The notes: a model not told the origin generated them from the letters alone. Positions 1 to 10,619 are shown, counted from the stretch's first letter. The stretch: DNA of 64,000 nucleotides from Streptomyces aurantiogriseus (GCF_014649375.1 NZ_BMSX01000017.1:62001-126000); one strand, 5' to 3'. Program-made: numbers and translations.

Positions 1-150
1 GTGGAGAGCTTCTCGATGACCGCCTTCCTCTTCTGGCTCGCGGGCTTCACCACGTTCACCGCGTTCCTGCCGGGGCTGCCACTGCCCGCCGCACGGCGCG
101 GTGCGGTAGAACGCGCCGAACGCGGACCTTTAGGCGGTAGTGGCACATGA
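1..150 (+). CDS. C-terminal end of a membrane protein (5' truncated by window)
   Basis: The frame opens at base 1 and closes with TGA at 148-150, giving about 49 residues. They contain one hydrophobic stretch (FWLAGFTTFTAFLPGLPL) and then a basic, polar tail, as at the end of an integral membrane protein. The stop overlaps the next ATG (ATGA), so the two genes are probably one operon. A processive glycosyltransferase would fit the polysaccharide genes next door, but nothing visible proves that. The leucine codon at 130-132 is TTA, which in Streptomyces needs the bldA tRNA. Confidence 0.6.
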   Translation: MESFSMTAFLFWLAGFTTFTAFLPGLPLPAARRGAVERAERGPLGGSGT

Positions 151-1313
151 CGGGACAGCACCGGCTGCGCGGGCCACGCAAGCCGTCCGAGTCGCGCGGG
201 GTGATGGACATGGGCGGCGCGAAGCGCACCTACACGGCCGTCGTACTGGTGGCGGTGGCCGCGCTGATCGCCGGGCTCGGCATCTGGGCAGGCCGCTCCG
301 AGGACCCGGAGTCCTCCGGGAACTCCCTGCCCGGCAACGCGGCCTCGGGCGCGCTGCCCACCGGTCCCTGCGCTCCCACCGACGCACTGGTTCCGCCCTG
401 CGGCGCCTGGTGGGGCGCCCATGTGCCGTACGCGGAGAACGGCTCGCTCAAGGACGCCGTGCTCGGCTTCGAGAAGCGGATCGGCCGCAAGCTCGACCTC
501 GTCTACAACTACCACGACATGTCGGGCACCGAGCTCGACGGACAACTGCTCACCCCCGACGAGCAGGAGCTCGGCAAGGACAGGCTGCTCATGCTGGCCT
601 GGGAGTCCACCGTCTGGACCGAGCCGCACCACGAGAACTGGACGGAGACCCAGCTCGGCTGGAAGAACATCGCCTCGGGGAAGCTCGACAAGGAGATCCT
701 CGATCCGCAGATCCGGCGCATCAAGGCCTACGGCAAACGCGTCTTCGTCTCCTTCGACCAGGAGACCGACGCCCGCATCAAGGAAGGCGCGGGCACCCCG
801 GAGGAGTTCGTCGCGGCATGGCGCCATCTTCACGACCGGTTCCGTGAACTGGGTGCCGACAACGTCGTGTGGGTGTGGACCGTCTCCGGCTACCTCGGCA
901 GCGCGAACGACATGAAGGCGCTGTATCCCGGGGACGAGTACGTCGACTGGATCGCCATGGACCAGTACAACTACTACCAGTGCCACGACACCTCCGACTG
1001 GAAGGACTTCCTGCGCAGCCAACAGCCCAGCTACGAATGGCTGCGCGCGAACGTCACCGACGGCAAGCCGGTGATGCTCGCGGAGTTCGCCACCGCGCCC
1101 GACGCCGACAACCCGCTGCGCCAGCGCGACTGGTACACCCAGATCCCCGCCGCCGTGAAGAAACTGCCGGAGGTGAAGGCGCTGGTGCACTGGAACCGGC
1201 CTACTTCCGAGAAGGCCGCGTGCGATCTGACCGTCGACGACGGTCCGGGGCTCGAGGGCTACCGGGAGGCAGGGAAGAACGGCTACTTCCACCAGCCGGT
1301 GCCGCCCCGCTGA
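147..1313 (+). CDS. Membrane-anchored glycoside hydrolase family 26 (mannanase-like)
   Basis: 388 aa. One hydrophobic segment near residues 29-47 (VVLVAVAALIAGLGIW) acts as signal or anchor; the rest should face outside. The body looks like GH26 endo-beta-mannanases: LMLAWES, then VFVSFDQETD with the likely acid/base Glu, VVWVWTVSG, YVDWIAMDQYNYY, and VMLAEFA with the likely nucleophile Glu. The start at 147 overlaps the upstream stop (ATGA); an in-frame ATG at 204, just before the hydrophobic segment, is the alternative. Coupling to a membrane protein and convergence with flippase and aminotransferase genes suggest trimming or release of a surface polysaccharide. The substrate is not shown by sequence. 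Confidence 0.8.
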   Translation: MTGQHRLRGPRKPSESRGVMDMGGAKRTYTAVVLVAVAALIAGLGIWAGRSEDPESSGNSLPGNAASGALPTGPCAPTDALVPPCGAWWGAHVPYAENGSLKDAVLGFEKRIGRKLDLVYNYHDMSGTELDGQLLTPDEQELGKDRLLMLAWESTVWTEPHHENWTETQLGWKNIASGKLDKEILDPQIRRIKAYGKRVFVSFDQETDARIKEGAGTPEEFVAAWRHLHDRFRELGADNVVWVWTVSGYLGSANDMKALYPGDEYVDWIAMDQYNYYQCHDTSDWKDFLRSQQPSYEWLRANVTDGKPVMLAEFATAPDADNPLRQRDWYTQIPAAVKKLPEVKALVHWNRPTSEKAACDLTVDDGPGLEGYREAGKNGYFHQPVPPR

Positions 1314-1411
1314 CGCTGACGCTGCGGGTGCTGGTGCAGGTGCGGGTGCGGGTGCGGGGAGGGACAGCATCTTGCCTGCCTCGGCCCGCGGCCGACGGCT
1401 GGGACTGACGA

Positions 1412-1472
1412 CCGGGGCTTGCGGCTGGGACTGACGGCTGAGACTGAGGCCGGGGCTTGCGGCTGGGACTGA
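1412..1472. repeat. 38-bp-period direct repeat in convergent spacer
   Basis: A 23-bp block (ccggggcttgcggctgggac plus tga) occurs at 1412-1434 and again at 1450-1472, amid further degenerate ggctgggactga copies. It fills part of the 379-bp gap between the GH26 stop and the flippase stop. No gene is seen in the gap. Confidence 0.6.
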
Positions 1473-1498
1473 GGCTGGGGCTGACCACTGGGGTCTGA

Positions 1499-1515
1499 CC
1501 GGCCTTGCAGGCCGG
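1499..1515. terminator. Short perfect hairpin between convergent genes
   Basis: CCGGCCT-tgc-AGGCCGG is a 7-bp perfect stem with a 3-nt loop between the convergent GH26 and flippase genes. There is no T-tract. GC-rich hairpins without T-tracts are common at Streptomyces gene ends, so a bidirectional terminator is plausible but unproven. Confidence 0.4.
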
Positions 1516-1692
1516 AGGATGCCGAAGTGCCGCATCAGCGCCGCGCCTGGACAGGAGCCGCCGGCAGGGCCTTGAGCAGCGTCGGGTCTGCCAGGTGGGC
1601 GCACGGGTGCGACAGCGTCAGCGACCGACCCTTCGCCGGGAGGAACAGCAGCCTTTCGCCGGGAGGACCGTGAGATCCGCTCCGGTGCTTGC

Positions 1693-4110
1693 TCAGTCCC
1701 TGGATCTGTCGCGTGGTCCGGTGTCGCGTGGTCCGGTGTCGCGCGGTGTGCGGTGCGCGGTCGCCCCGGTGTCGCGGCGGGGCGACAGGTACAGGGCGGC
1801 GAGGACGAGGACGACGAACAGGGGCAGGGCCATCGGAGCGAGCTCCTGCCGCCACACCCAGCCGCCCAGCGCGACGAGATAGAGAACTCCCCAGCGCCCC
1901 GGCCACGTCAACCGCCCACCCGTGCGCGCCAGCAGCAGCCACAGCGGTACGAGACACAACAACTGCACGACCGGCGGTGCCCACCGCAGCAGCGGCTCGG
2001 GCCCGTCGAGCCCCACCCCCTCCGCGAGGACAGCGGCCGTCTTCGAGTACAACGCCCCACCGACCGGACGTGGTTCCCAGCCGAGGGCCACGGGTACGGC
2101 GTACAGGGCGAGCAGCGCGGAACCCAGCGCCGCCCCCGGCAGCCACGCGTCGCGCGCGGCACGCAGCGTCACCGAGCCGACGAACACCACGAGCAGCAGG
2201 CCCCCCGCGACGAGTGCCGCGAGCGGCAGCGCCCCCAGCATCTGGCGCCCGGTCAGTGCGTCGGACGCGCCACCGAGCCAGGGCAGGTCGCGCAGCGCCG
2301 TCCAGAAGACCACGGTGGCCGCACCGAGCAGGCCCCACAGGGCGCCCGCGAGCCACCGCTCCCGGGTCCCGGCCGCCGAGGACCGGTCCATCGCCGGGGA
2401 CAGAGCCGGCCCGTCCCGCCCCTCGGCCCCCTTGCCCGCGTCGGACTGGTGCGGCCGCGCTATCAGCGCCAGCGTGTCCGCCTGCAGCGCCTCGCGTTCG
2501 TACCCGGGACGCCCTATGAACAGGGTGACCGTGTCCTCGTCGGCGCCCTCCCGCTCGTACGCCCCCCGGCGCGCCCAGCTCGTGCCGTATCCCGCGGTGG
2601 CGTTCAGCCGCGCCCAGCGGGTGCCGTAGGCCGGGGCGGTGGTGGCCCGGTCGGCGGGCAGGCGGTCGTTGCGGCGCAGCGCGGAGCGCAGGCCGACGAC
2701 GGAGACGGCGGCGATCAGCGTCATGCTGAGCAGCACCGCCCAGCCGGCGCCCGCGATACCGAGCGGGCTGAACAGCAGGGCCGCACTGCCCAGGACGAGC
2801 GTGCACATGGCGCCCTGGAGGGCGGCGAGCACACCGGTGCGGCCCTGCACGCGCAGCACCCCGATGTACAGCTCCACCACGACCCGGGGCAGCGCACCGG
2901 CGGCCAGCAGGCGCAGCACGGTGGTGCCGTGCTCGGCGTAGTCCGGGCTGAACGGCAGCAGGATCTGCGGCGCGAACAGCACCAGCACCAGCACCACCGG
3001 CACCAGCAGCAGGATCATGCGCCGCAGCGCCCCGCGGACACCCTCGGCGAGCTGACGCGGGTCGTGCGAGGCGTGTGCGGTGAGCGAGGAGGCCATGTTG
3101 ATGGCCATGAACTCCATCGTGCCGCCGACGGTGTACGCCACGTAGAAGTAGCCGTTCTCGGCGGCGCTGAAGCGGACCGCGACCATCACCGGCAGCAGGT
3201 TGATCATCGCCAGGCTGAACAGCGCCCCCAGCGAGTCGCCGGCCAGGAAGCGGCCCATGTCGCGCAGCCGGGGCGGCTCCAGGTCGCGGTCGGCGGCGGC
3301 CTGGCGCGGGATGAGCCGCCGGAAGATCAGCCAGCCGAGCGGCAGCGTCGAGAAGGCGATGGCGGCGGCCCAGGACACGAAGATGCCGAGCACCGGCAGC
3401 GCGGTGGCGAAGACGACCAGCAGGATCAGCTTGCCGATCGAGAACACCGCGTTGCCGATCGGGACCCACCCCGATCTGCGCAGCCCGGTGAGCACACCGT
3501 CCTGGAGCGTGAGCAGCGCCCACGCCACGCACGCGACGACGAACACCGCCCCCGCGAGCGGCGTACCGAGCGGCGCGTACGACGCTCCCCACAGGTCGAG
3601 GGTGAGCAGGAAGACGAACGCGGCGATGGCCACGACCACCGAACTCGCCGCGTACGCCCGCCACACCAGCGAGCCCGTCGCCCGTCCCGCACGCGGGACG
3701 AAGCGCACGACGGCGCCGATCATCGTCGTCGCCGTGATGCTGGCGAGCAGACGCATCGCGGCGATGGCTGCGGAGCCCTGTCCGACGGCCTCCTCCGCGT
3801 AGTAGCGGGCGGCCACGAGCCAGAAACCGAGGCCGAGCACGGCGGAGACGCCGGTGCTGAGCATCAGGAAGTAGGCGTTCTTGAACAGGGAGTCGGAGCC
3901 ATGGCCGTCGCCGTCCGGCTTCGGCTCGGCCGCGCCCTTTCCGGCGGGGCCGGCCGAGCCGGCGAGCGGTGCGACGGGCTCCTGCACCTGAATCCCCGCC
4001 TGTCTGCCGGCCTGCGCCTCGGTCTCTCTCCCTGCCTGTGCCTCGGTCCCTCTCCCGGCCTGCGCCTCGGTGTGTGTCCCGGTCTGCGTCCCCGCCCCTC
4101 TCTCAGCCAC
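1693..4110 (-). CDS. Polysaccharide flippase (Wzx/MATE-like) fused to a second membrane domain
   Basis: 805 aa from GTG at 4110, overlapping the aminotransferase stop by 8 nt. Residues about 1-70 are hydrophilic with an 8-residue repeat (TEAQAGRx three times). Residues about 75-480 form a polysaccharide-transporter fold: SDSLFKNAYFLML, ARYYAEEAVGQGSAAIAAM, about 12 hydrophobic helices. A polar linker of about 90 residues follows. A second membrane block (about 570-790) resembles the N-terminal half of GT-C-type membrane glycosyltransferases of Streptomyces polysaccharide loci (RWAPPVVQLLCLVPLWLLLA). The extreme C-terminus is a 15-bp tandem repeat at 1707-1751 (RDTGP). The likely role is export of lipid-linked sugar units made with the upstream aminotransferase. 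A longer upstream start would lie inside the neighbour gene and lacks coding character. Confidence 0.75.
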   Translation of the reverse strand: MAERGAGTQTGTHTEAQAGRGTEAQAGRETEAQAGRQAGIQVQEPVAPLAGSAGPAGKGAAEPKPDGDGHGSDSLFKNAYFLMLSTGVSAVLGLGFWLVAARYYAEEAVGQGSAAIAAMRLLASITATTMIGAVVRFVPRAGRATGSLVWRAYAASSVVVAIAAFVFLLTLDLWGASYAPLGTPLAGAVFVVACVAWALLTLQDGVLTGLRRSGWVPIGNAVFSIGKLILLVVFATALPVLGIFVSWAAAIAFSTLPLGWLIFRRLIPRQAAADRDLEPPRLRDMGRFLAGDSLGALFSLAMINLLPVMVAVRFSAAENGYFYVAYTVGGTMEFMAINMASSLTAHASHDPRQLAEGVRGALRRMILLLVPVVLVLVLFAPQILLPFSPDYAEHGTTVLRLLAAGALPRVVVELYIGVLRVQGRTGVLAALQGAMCTLVLGSAALLFSPLGIAGAGWAVLLSMTLIAAVSVVGLRSALRRNDRLPADRATTAPAYGTRWARLNATAGYGTSWARRGAYEREGADEDTVTLFIGRPGYEREALQADTLALIARPHQSDAGKGAEGRDGPALSPAMDRSSAAGTRERWLAGALWGLLGAATVVFWTALRDLPWLGGASDALTGRQMLGALPLAALVAGGLLLVVFVGSVTLRAARDAWLPGAALGSALLALYAVPVALGWEPRPVGGALYSKTAAVLAEGVGLDGPEPLLRWAPPVVQLLCLVPLWLLLARTGGRLTWPGRWGVLYLVALGGWVWRQELAPMALPLFVVLVLAALYLSPRRDTGATAHRTPRDTGPRDTGPRDRSRD

Positions 4111-5635
4111 GCGTCGGCTCCAGCCCTCCCGGCACCTGCGCCGGCCGCACGCCGGACTCCTGAAGCACCTCGACGACCTGCCGCGCCCGCAACGGATCCA
4201 CGGGCAGCGCATGCCGCGCGAACCAGCGGGCACCGGCGGGATCGGGCGAGGGGTCCGTGAAGTCCGCGCCCGCGTAGTCGTCCAGCGGCGGGTCGTAGAG
4301 GTACCCGACGACGATCCCCCGCCGCGCGAGCGCCGCGCTCGCGGCATCCCGGTCGGCGACGAACAGGGGGACGCGGAAGAGGGGTTGGGCGCCGGACGGA
4401 GAACCGGACAGAGAACCGGACAGAGCGCTGGGCGGAGAACCGGACAGAGAGCCGGGCGGAGAGCCGGGCGGAGAGCCGGACAGAGAGCCGGACAGAGAGC
4501 CGACCGAGAAGCCCGGCCGGGACTCCAGCGGCAGGCCCTGCCCGGCGAGCCCCGCTGCCGGCACGGCACCCTGGCCGGGTCCCGGCCGGGAGGCCGGCGC
4601 CGGCTCCCGCCCGGCCTGCCCCACTCCCGGTACGGCACCCTGGCCTGGCGAGGAGCCGAGTCGCGAGCGCTCCCCGTCCGGCACCGCGCCCTCCGGACCG
4701 CGTCCGACCGGTCTCGCCCACGGCGTCGACTGCAGCAGCTCCGTGCCCGCCCGGCAGGCGTCCAGCACCTCGTCGAGACGGTCGAGTCTGCGCCCGATAC
4801 GGCCCAGGCGCAGCCGTCCGGAACGCAGCCGGTAGTCGTGCATGTCGACGCGGACCCAGGAGTCGTGCGCGGTGAGGTCCGGTGCCGCGTCGACCGCCCG
4901 CGCCAGCTCCTCCGCCCGCAAGGGCATCCGGATCTCCTCGCGCTCCATCAGCCCGAGCAGCCGCATCGTGGCCCACGCGGCACGCCGCAGCCGCAGTCCC
5001 CGCACGGCCGCCTCGGCGTACGGCCGTACCGTGAAGGCGAGTTCGGCCGTGAGCCGCCCGGGCAGCAGCAGGTCCTCGCAGGTCTTCTCCAGGGCCTCGC
5101 GCAGGCCCGGGTCGGCACAGGACAGGAAGCCCCCGGCCTTGGCCCCGACATGCTTGGACAGGCTGAACACGGAAGCGTCCCCCCAGGCGCCGACCGGCTG
5201 CCCGCCCACCTCGCTGCCGATGGCGTGGGCCCCGTCCTCGAACAGCGGAATCCCCAGCGCGTCGCACTTCTCCCGAAGCCGCGGCGCGTCGTCCGGATTG
5301 CCGTAGAGGTTCGTCGTGAGCACCGCCGACAGCGAGCCCCAGACCTCGTCGGGCACGGCGTCGACGTCGATCGACGCGTCCAGCGGGTTCAACGGCGCCT
5401 GTACGGGCCGCAGTCCGGCCGCCAGCACCACGAAGAAGATCACGTCGTCGTTGACCGGCGACATCAACACCCGTCCGCCGGGCGGGCACCAGTGGCGCAA
5501 GGCCACGAACAGCCCGAACCGGCACGACGGCACGTACACGCATTCCCGGCCGAGTCTGCCGCGCATGGTCTCTTCCAGCCGCTTCGGCCGTGAACCACGC
5601 CGCGCCGACCCGAGGCCGGCCTCCCCTTTGGCCAT
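4103..5635 (-). CDS. DegT/DnrJ/EryC1/StrS family PLP aminotransferase
   Basis: 510 aa. The fold type I sugar aminotransferase pattern is clear: VLMSPVNDDVIFFVVLAAG, AVLTTNLYGNP, IPLFEDGAHAIGS with the PLP-binding Asp, and SLSKHVGAKAGGF with the Schiff-base Lys. Such enzymes transaminate nucleotide-linked keto-sugars. The C-terminal third carries long Gly/Pro/Ser-rich insertions (GQGAVP repeats, then SGSL/PGSP repeats coded by 12-bp units) before the fold resumes at LFRVPLFVADRD. Family members usually have about 380-430 residues. An alternative ATG at 5566 has a better ribosome site (GGAAGAG) and still keeps the whole fold. It precedes and overlaps the flippase gene, so both act in one polysaccharide pathway. 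Confidence 0.8.
   Translation of the reverse strand: MAKGEAGLGSARRGSRPKRLEETMRGRLGRECVYVPSCRFGLFVALRHWCPPGGRVLMSPVNDDVIFFVVLAAGLRPVQAPLNPLDASIDVDAVPDEVWGSLSAVLTTNLYGNPDDAPRLREKCDALGIPLFEDGAHAIGSEVGGQPVGAWGDASVFSLSKHVGAKAGGFLSCADPGLREALEKTCEDLLLPGRLTAELAFTVRPYAEAAVRGLRLRRAAWATMRLLGLMEREEIRMPLRAEELARAVDAAPDLTAHDSWVRVDMHDYRLRSGRLRLGRIGRRLDRLDEVLDACRAGTELLQSTPWARPVGRGPEGAVPDGERSRLGSSPGQGAVPGVGQAGREPAPASRPGPGQGAVPAAGLAGQGLPLESRPGFSVGSLSGSLSGSPPGSPPGSLSGSPPSALSGSLSGSPSGAQPLFRVPLFVADRDAASAALARRGIVVGYLYDPPLDDYAGADFTDPSPDPAGARWFARHALPVDPLRARQVVEVLQESGVRPAQVPGGLEPTRG
4392..4511 (-). repeat. In-frame 12-bp tandem repeat, about 10 copies
   Basis: Plus-strand units of the form ccggacagagaa or ccgggcggagag repeat every 12 bp inside the aminotransferase gene. 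Every unit is a multiple of 3, so the frame survives and the protein gains tetrapeptides SGSL, SGSP and PGSP. The units differ at few bases, which suggests recent slippage-type expansion. Confidence 0.85.
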
Positions 5636-5934
5636 CCGCCCCCCAGGTGTGCCATGGGAACGCCCCCTCCCCGAGGCCTTCCAGCACCCGCCCAGAGTCT
5701 CCCTGTTCGCACCGCTCCGTCAAGATTGCGGTCCCGCCTGTGGACGACTTCCCGTACACATGCGACAGCGGAGCGCTGCGAGTCGGCCACCCCATCCGTC
5801 ACCTCCCGTGTCACTTCCGTGTCGCTGCGGTATCTCTCCTCCGAGGTCAGCCGTAACGTGTGCGGCGGCTCAGCACACAGGCACAGCACCCACGGAGCCC
5901 CCGCACATGGCGAGCACTCGGCCATGACGAACGA

Positions 5935-5983
5935 ATGTGCATATATGGCGCATGCACGGCGCACAGGCGGCGCATGCACGGCG
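5935..5983. promoter_or_regulatory. Direct repeat upstream of fumarylacetoacetase
   Basis: The 372-bp divergent spacer between the aminotransferase and fahA holds two identical 15-mers, GGCGCATGCACGGCG, at 5947-5961 and 5969-5983. That is a 22-bp period, about two helical turns. A locally AT-rich tract (gtgcatatatgg) precedes them and could hold a -10 region. The spacing is typical of paired operator sites; the regulator is unknown. The rest of the spacer shows no gene. Confidence 0.4.
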
Positions 5984-6007
5984 AGCACGAAAGCGAGGCA
6001 ACACCCG

Positions 6008-7228
6008 ATGCCCCCCTTGGCCCCCTTCGACCTCCCCGAGGGTGACCCCTTCGGCCCGCACAACCTGCCGTACGGCGTCTTCTCCCTTCCCGGCTCCGAG
6101 CAGCGGACCGTCGGCGTCCGGCTCGGCGACCACGTCCTGGACGCGGGCGGGGCGGCCCGGGCCCTCGGTTCACCGCACGCCGCCCTGCTCACCCGCCCGA
6201 CCCTCAACCCCCTGCTGGCGGCGGGCCGCACCACCTGGTCGCAGGTACGAAGCTCCCTCACGGAGTGGGTCACGGACCCGTCCCACCACGAGACCCTCGC
6301 CCCGCTGCTGCACCCCCTCTCCTCGGTGACCCTGCACCTCCCCTTCGAGGTCGCCGACTACGTCGACTTCTACGCCTCCGAGCACCACGCCCGGAACGCG
6401 GGCGCGATCTTCCGCCCGGACGCCACGGACACCCTCCTGCCCAACTGGAAGCATCTGCCCATCGGCTACCACGGCCGCGCCGGCACGGTCGTGGTCTCCG
6501 GCACGGACGTGGTCCGCCCGTCGGGCCAGCGCAAGGCGCCCACCGACCCCGCCCCCGTCTTCGGTCCCTCCACGCGACTCGACATCGAGGCCGAGGTCGG
6601 CTTCGTCGTCGGGGTGCCCTCGCAGCAGGGCCGCCCGGTCCCGCTGGCCGACTTCCGCGACCACGTCTTCGGCCTGTGCCTCCTCAACGACTGGTCGGCC
6701 CGCGACATCCAGGCCTGGGAGTACGTGCCCCTCGGCCCCTTCCTCGCCAAGTCCTTCGCCACGTCGGTCTCGGCGTGGGTCACCCCGCTCGAGGCGCTGG
6801 ACGCGGCACGTGTCTCACCCCCCGAGCGCACCCACCCGCTGCTGCCCTACCTGGACGACACCAGCACCGACCCCGCCGGCTACGACCTGCGCATCTCCGT
6901 CGCCCTCAACGGTCACGTCATCTCCGAACCCCCCTTCTCCACCATGTACTGGACGGCCGCCCAGCAACTCGCCCACATGACCGTCAACGGCGCCTCCCTG
7001 CGCACCGGCGACCTGTACGGCTCGGGCACGGTGAGCGGCCCGGCCGAACACCAGCGCGGCTCCCTGCTGGAACTGACCTGGAACGGCCGCGACCCCCTGG
7101 AACTCCCCGACGGCAAGCGCACGTACCTGGAGGACGGAGACGTGGTGACCCTGTCCGCCTGGGCGCCGGGGCCGGACGGTCTGCGCGTGGGGCTGGGAGA
7201 GGTGAGCGGGCGCGTTCTCGCGGGCTGA
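6008..7228 (+). CDS. fahA: Fumarylacetoacetase
   Basis: 406 aa. Hydrolyses 4-fumarylacetoacetate to fumarate and acetoacetate, the last step of tyrosine/homogentisate breakdown in the cytosol. Metal-site motifs are intact: VDFYASEHHARNAG (Asp), DIEAEVGFVVG (Glu-x-Glu) and LLNDWSARDIQAWEYVPLGP (Asp). KSFATSVSAWV, PPFSTMYWTAAQQLAHMTVNG and LYGSGTVSGP are also family signatures. Full length, with the typical N-terminal SH3-like domain (PYGVFSLPG). The ATG at 6008 fits the family N-terminus (PFDLPEGDPFGPHNLPYG); its ribosome site is weak. No other tyrosine-pathway gene is adjacent. Confidence 0.95.
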   Translation: MPPLAPFDLPEGDPFGPHNLPYGVFSLPGSEQRTVGVRLGDHVLDAGGAARALGSPHAALLTRPTLNPLLAAGRTTWSQVRSSLTEWVTDPSHHETLAPLLHPLSSVTLHLPFEVADYVDFYASEHHARNAGAIFRPDATDTLLPNWKHLPIGYHGRAGTVVVSGTDVVRPSGQRKAPTDPAPVFGPSTRLDIEAEVGFVVGVPSQQGRPVPLADFRDHVFGLCLLNDWSARDIQAWEYVPLGPFLAKSFATSVSAWVTPLEALDAARVSPPERTHPLLPYLDDTSTDPAGYDLRISVALNGHVISEPPFSTMYWTAAQQLAHMTVNGASLRTGDLYGSGTVSGPAEHQRGSLLELTWNGRDPLELPDGKRTYLEDGDVVTLSAWAPGPDGLRVGLGEVSGRVLAG

Positions 7229-7388
7229 CTCCGGCGGTTCCCGCCGTCATACTGGCGGCGGGAACGGTCCTCGCGCCGGGCCCGCCGTACGCACGCACCC
7301 GGAGCACGACCGCCCGTCCCGGCCGGCCCGTCCGCTCCGACCCGTTCTCCGCCCCCGTCCTCTTCGACCAGGATCCGGAGCCCTCGGC

Positions 7389-8327
7389 ATGACTCTCTGC
7401 CTGCTCCTGCTGAGCGTTGTCGCGCTGACCGCCGCCCTGCCGGTCCCGCGTGCGCTGACCCGGGCCGAGTGGCCCGAGCGGGAGCCGGTGGTCGCGCTGT
7501 GGGTGTGGCAGTGCCTGGTCGCCACGGTCCTGCTGTGCTGTCTGACCGCCCTGGTGCTGGGCGCCGCCGCCGTCTTCCACACCGTCCGCGCCCAGGTCTT
7601 CGCCCCCGCGCCGCCGGCCGTGACCGAGGCGTACGACCTCGCCACGGCCCCTGTGTGGGCGACCGCTCTCACCCTGCTGCTGGCCTGCGGGGCGGCCTGG
7701 ACCACCGCGATGCTCGCCCGCGAGCTGGTCGAGGCGCGCCGGCGCCGCGGCCAGGCCCGCGCGCACCTGCGGGAACGCGCTCCCGACCTCCCCGCGGGGC
7801 TGCCCTCCGCCCGCGGCCCGCTGCTCGTCCTGGAGGACGAGTACCCGGACGCCTGGTGGATGCCCGGCAACCCTCCCCAACTGATCGTCACCACCGGTGC
7901 TCTGCACCGCCTCACCTCCCATCAACTCGACGCGGTCCTCACCCATGAACGCGATCACGCCCGCGCCCACCACGACTGGCTCCTGCACCTGTCGACGGCC
8001 CTGGCGACCGGCTTCCCGCGCGTCCCGCTGTTCGCCCACTTCTGCGACCAGACCCACCGCCTGGTCGAACTCGCCGCCGACGACACGGCGTCCCGCCGCT
8101 GCGGCCACCTGACCACGGCCCTGGCCCTGATCGAGCTGAACCAGCACCGCGGCGTCCTGTCCTGCGCCTCCAGCCGCCGCCTCCTGGGCGAACGCGTGGA
8201 CCGCCTTCTCCAGCCGCCCCCACGACTGCTCCGCCGGCACCGCGCGCTGACGACGACGGTGGCGGCGCTGGTCCCGCTGCTGCCCCTGCTGATCACCTTC
8301 GCCCCGGGGCTGACGGCGCTGAACTGA
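7389..8327 (+). CDS. M56-family membrane zinc metallopeptidase (BlaR1/HtpX-like)
   Basis: 312 aa with about four hydrophobic segments: residues 1-17, 35-62, 80-105 and the C-terminus. The zinc-site motif HERDHARAHH fits HExxH and follows VTTGALHRLTSHQLDAVLTH, as in M56 peptidases. A second region, LVELAADDTASR, carries the downstream Glu. It should cut membrane or membrane-proximal proteins at the inner leaflet. M56 genes in Streptomyces are often paired with a BlaI-type repressor; none is seen here. It follows fahA by 160 nt with no coupling. Confidence 0.85.
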   Translation: MTLCLLLLSVVALTAALPVPRALTRAEWPEREPVVALWVWQCLVATVLLCCLTALVLGAAAVFHTVRAQVFAPAPPAVTEAYDLATAPVWATALTLLLACGAAWTTAMLARELVEARRRRGQARAHLRERAPDLPAGLPSARGPLLVLEDEYPDAWWMPGNPPQLIVTTGALHRLTSHQLDAVLTHERDHARAHHDWLLHLSTALATGFPRVPLFAHFCDQTHRLVELAADDTASRRCGHLTTALALIELNQHRGVLSCASSRRLLGERVDRLLQPPPRLLRRHRALTTTVAALVPLLPLLITFAPGLTALN

Positions 8328-8390
8328 CCGCCACGCCGCCAGCCGCCCTCAGCCGTCGGCCTTGTCTGCCCCGCCCCTGTGTCCGGTCCC

Positions 8391-10397
<2,007 letters not shown>

Positions 10398-10468
10398 CGT
10401 CCCGTCCCCCGTACGTCGTCCCTCGACCACTGCCTCCACGATAGGGGCCCGGACTGACACCGCCGGAG

Positions 10469-10477
10469 TTATCCACA
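10469..10477 (+). promoter_or_regulatory. DnaA-box-like nonamer upstream of recQ
   Basis: TTATCCACA lies 72 bp upstream of the recQ start. It matches the general bacterial DnaA box (TTWTNCACA). A single site may be chance. Confidence 0.3.
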
Positions 10478-10587
10478 GGCTTCCGTCATTCACTCCGTAA
10501 TCGATCAGTGGCCTCGGGTGATGAGCGAAGCGGATCAAGCCGCGGGAGGAGAGAGAGCGAGTAGCGAGCCCTCTCCCGACACGCCGA

Positions 10588-10619
10588 CGGCCCGGCACCC
10601 AGGAACGGGTGCCGGGCCG
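10588..10619 (-). terminator. Strong terminator of the nuo operon
   Basis: CGGCCCGGCACCC-aggaac-GGGTGCCGGGCCG is a perfect 13-bp stem with a 6-nt loop, 23 bases past the nuoN stop. The other flank holds only the recQ promoter, so it most likely ends nuo transcription. Confidence 0.85.

Noticed and set aside
1535..1692. Frameshifted extension of the flippase
   Set aside because: A -1 frame remains open past the stop, but the translation has no recognisable helices and the bases are repeat-like.
1753..4260. Long plus-strand open frame opposite the flippase
   Set aside because: Antisense shadow; Gln/Arg/Glu/Gly-rich text without domains, while the minus frame has clear membrane helices.
5636..6007. 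Small gene upstream of fahA
   Set aside because: Short open frames exist on both strands, but their composition is not coding-like and no ribosome site precedes them.
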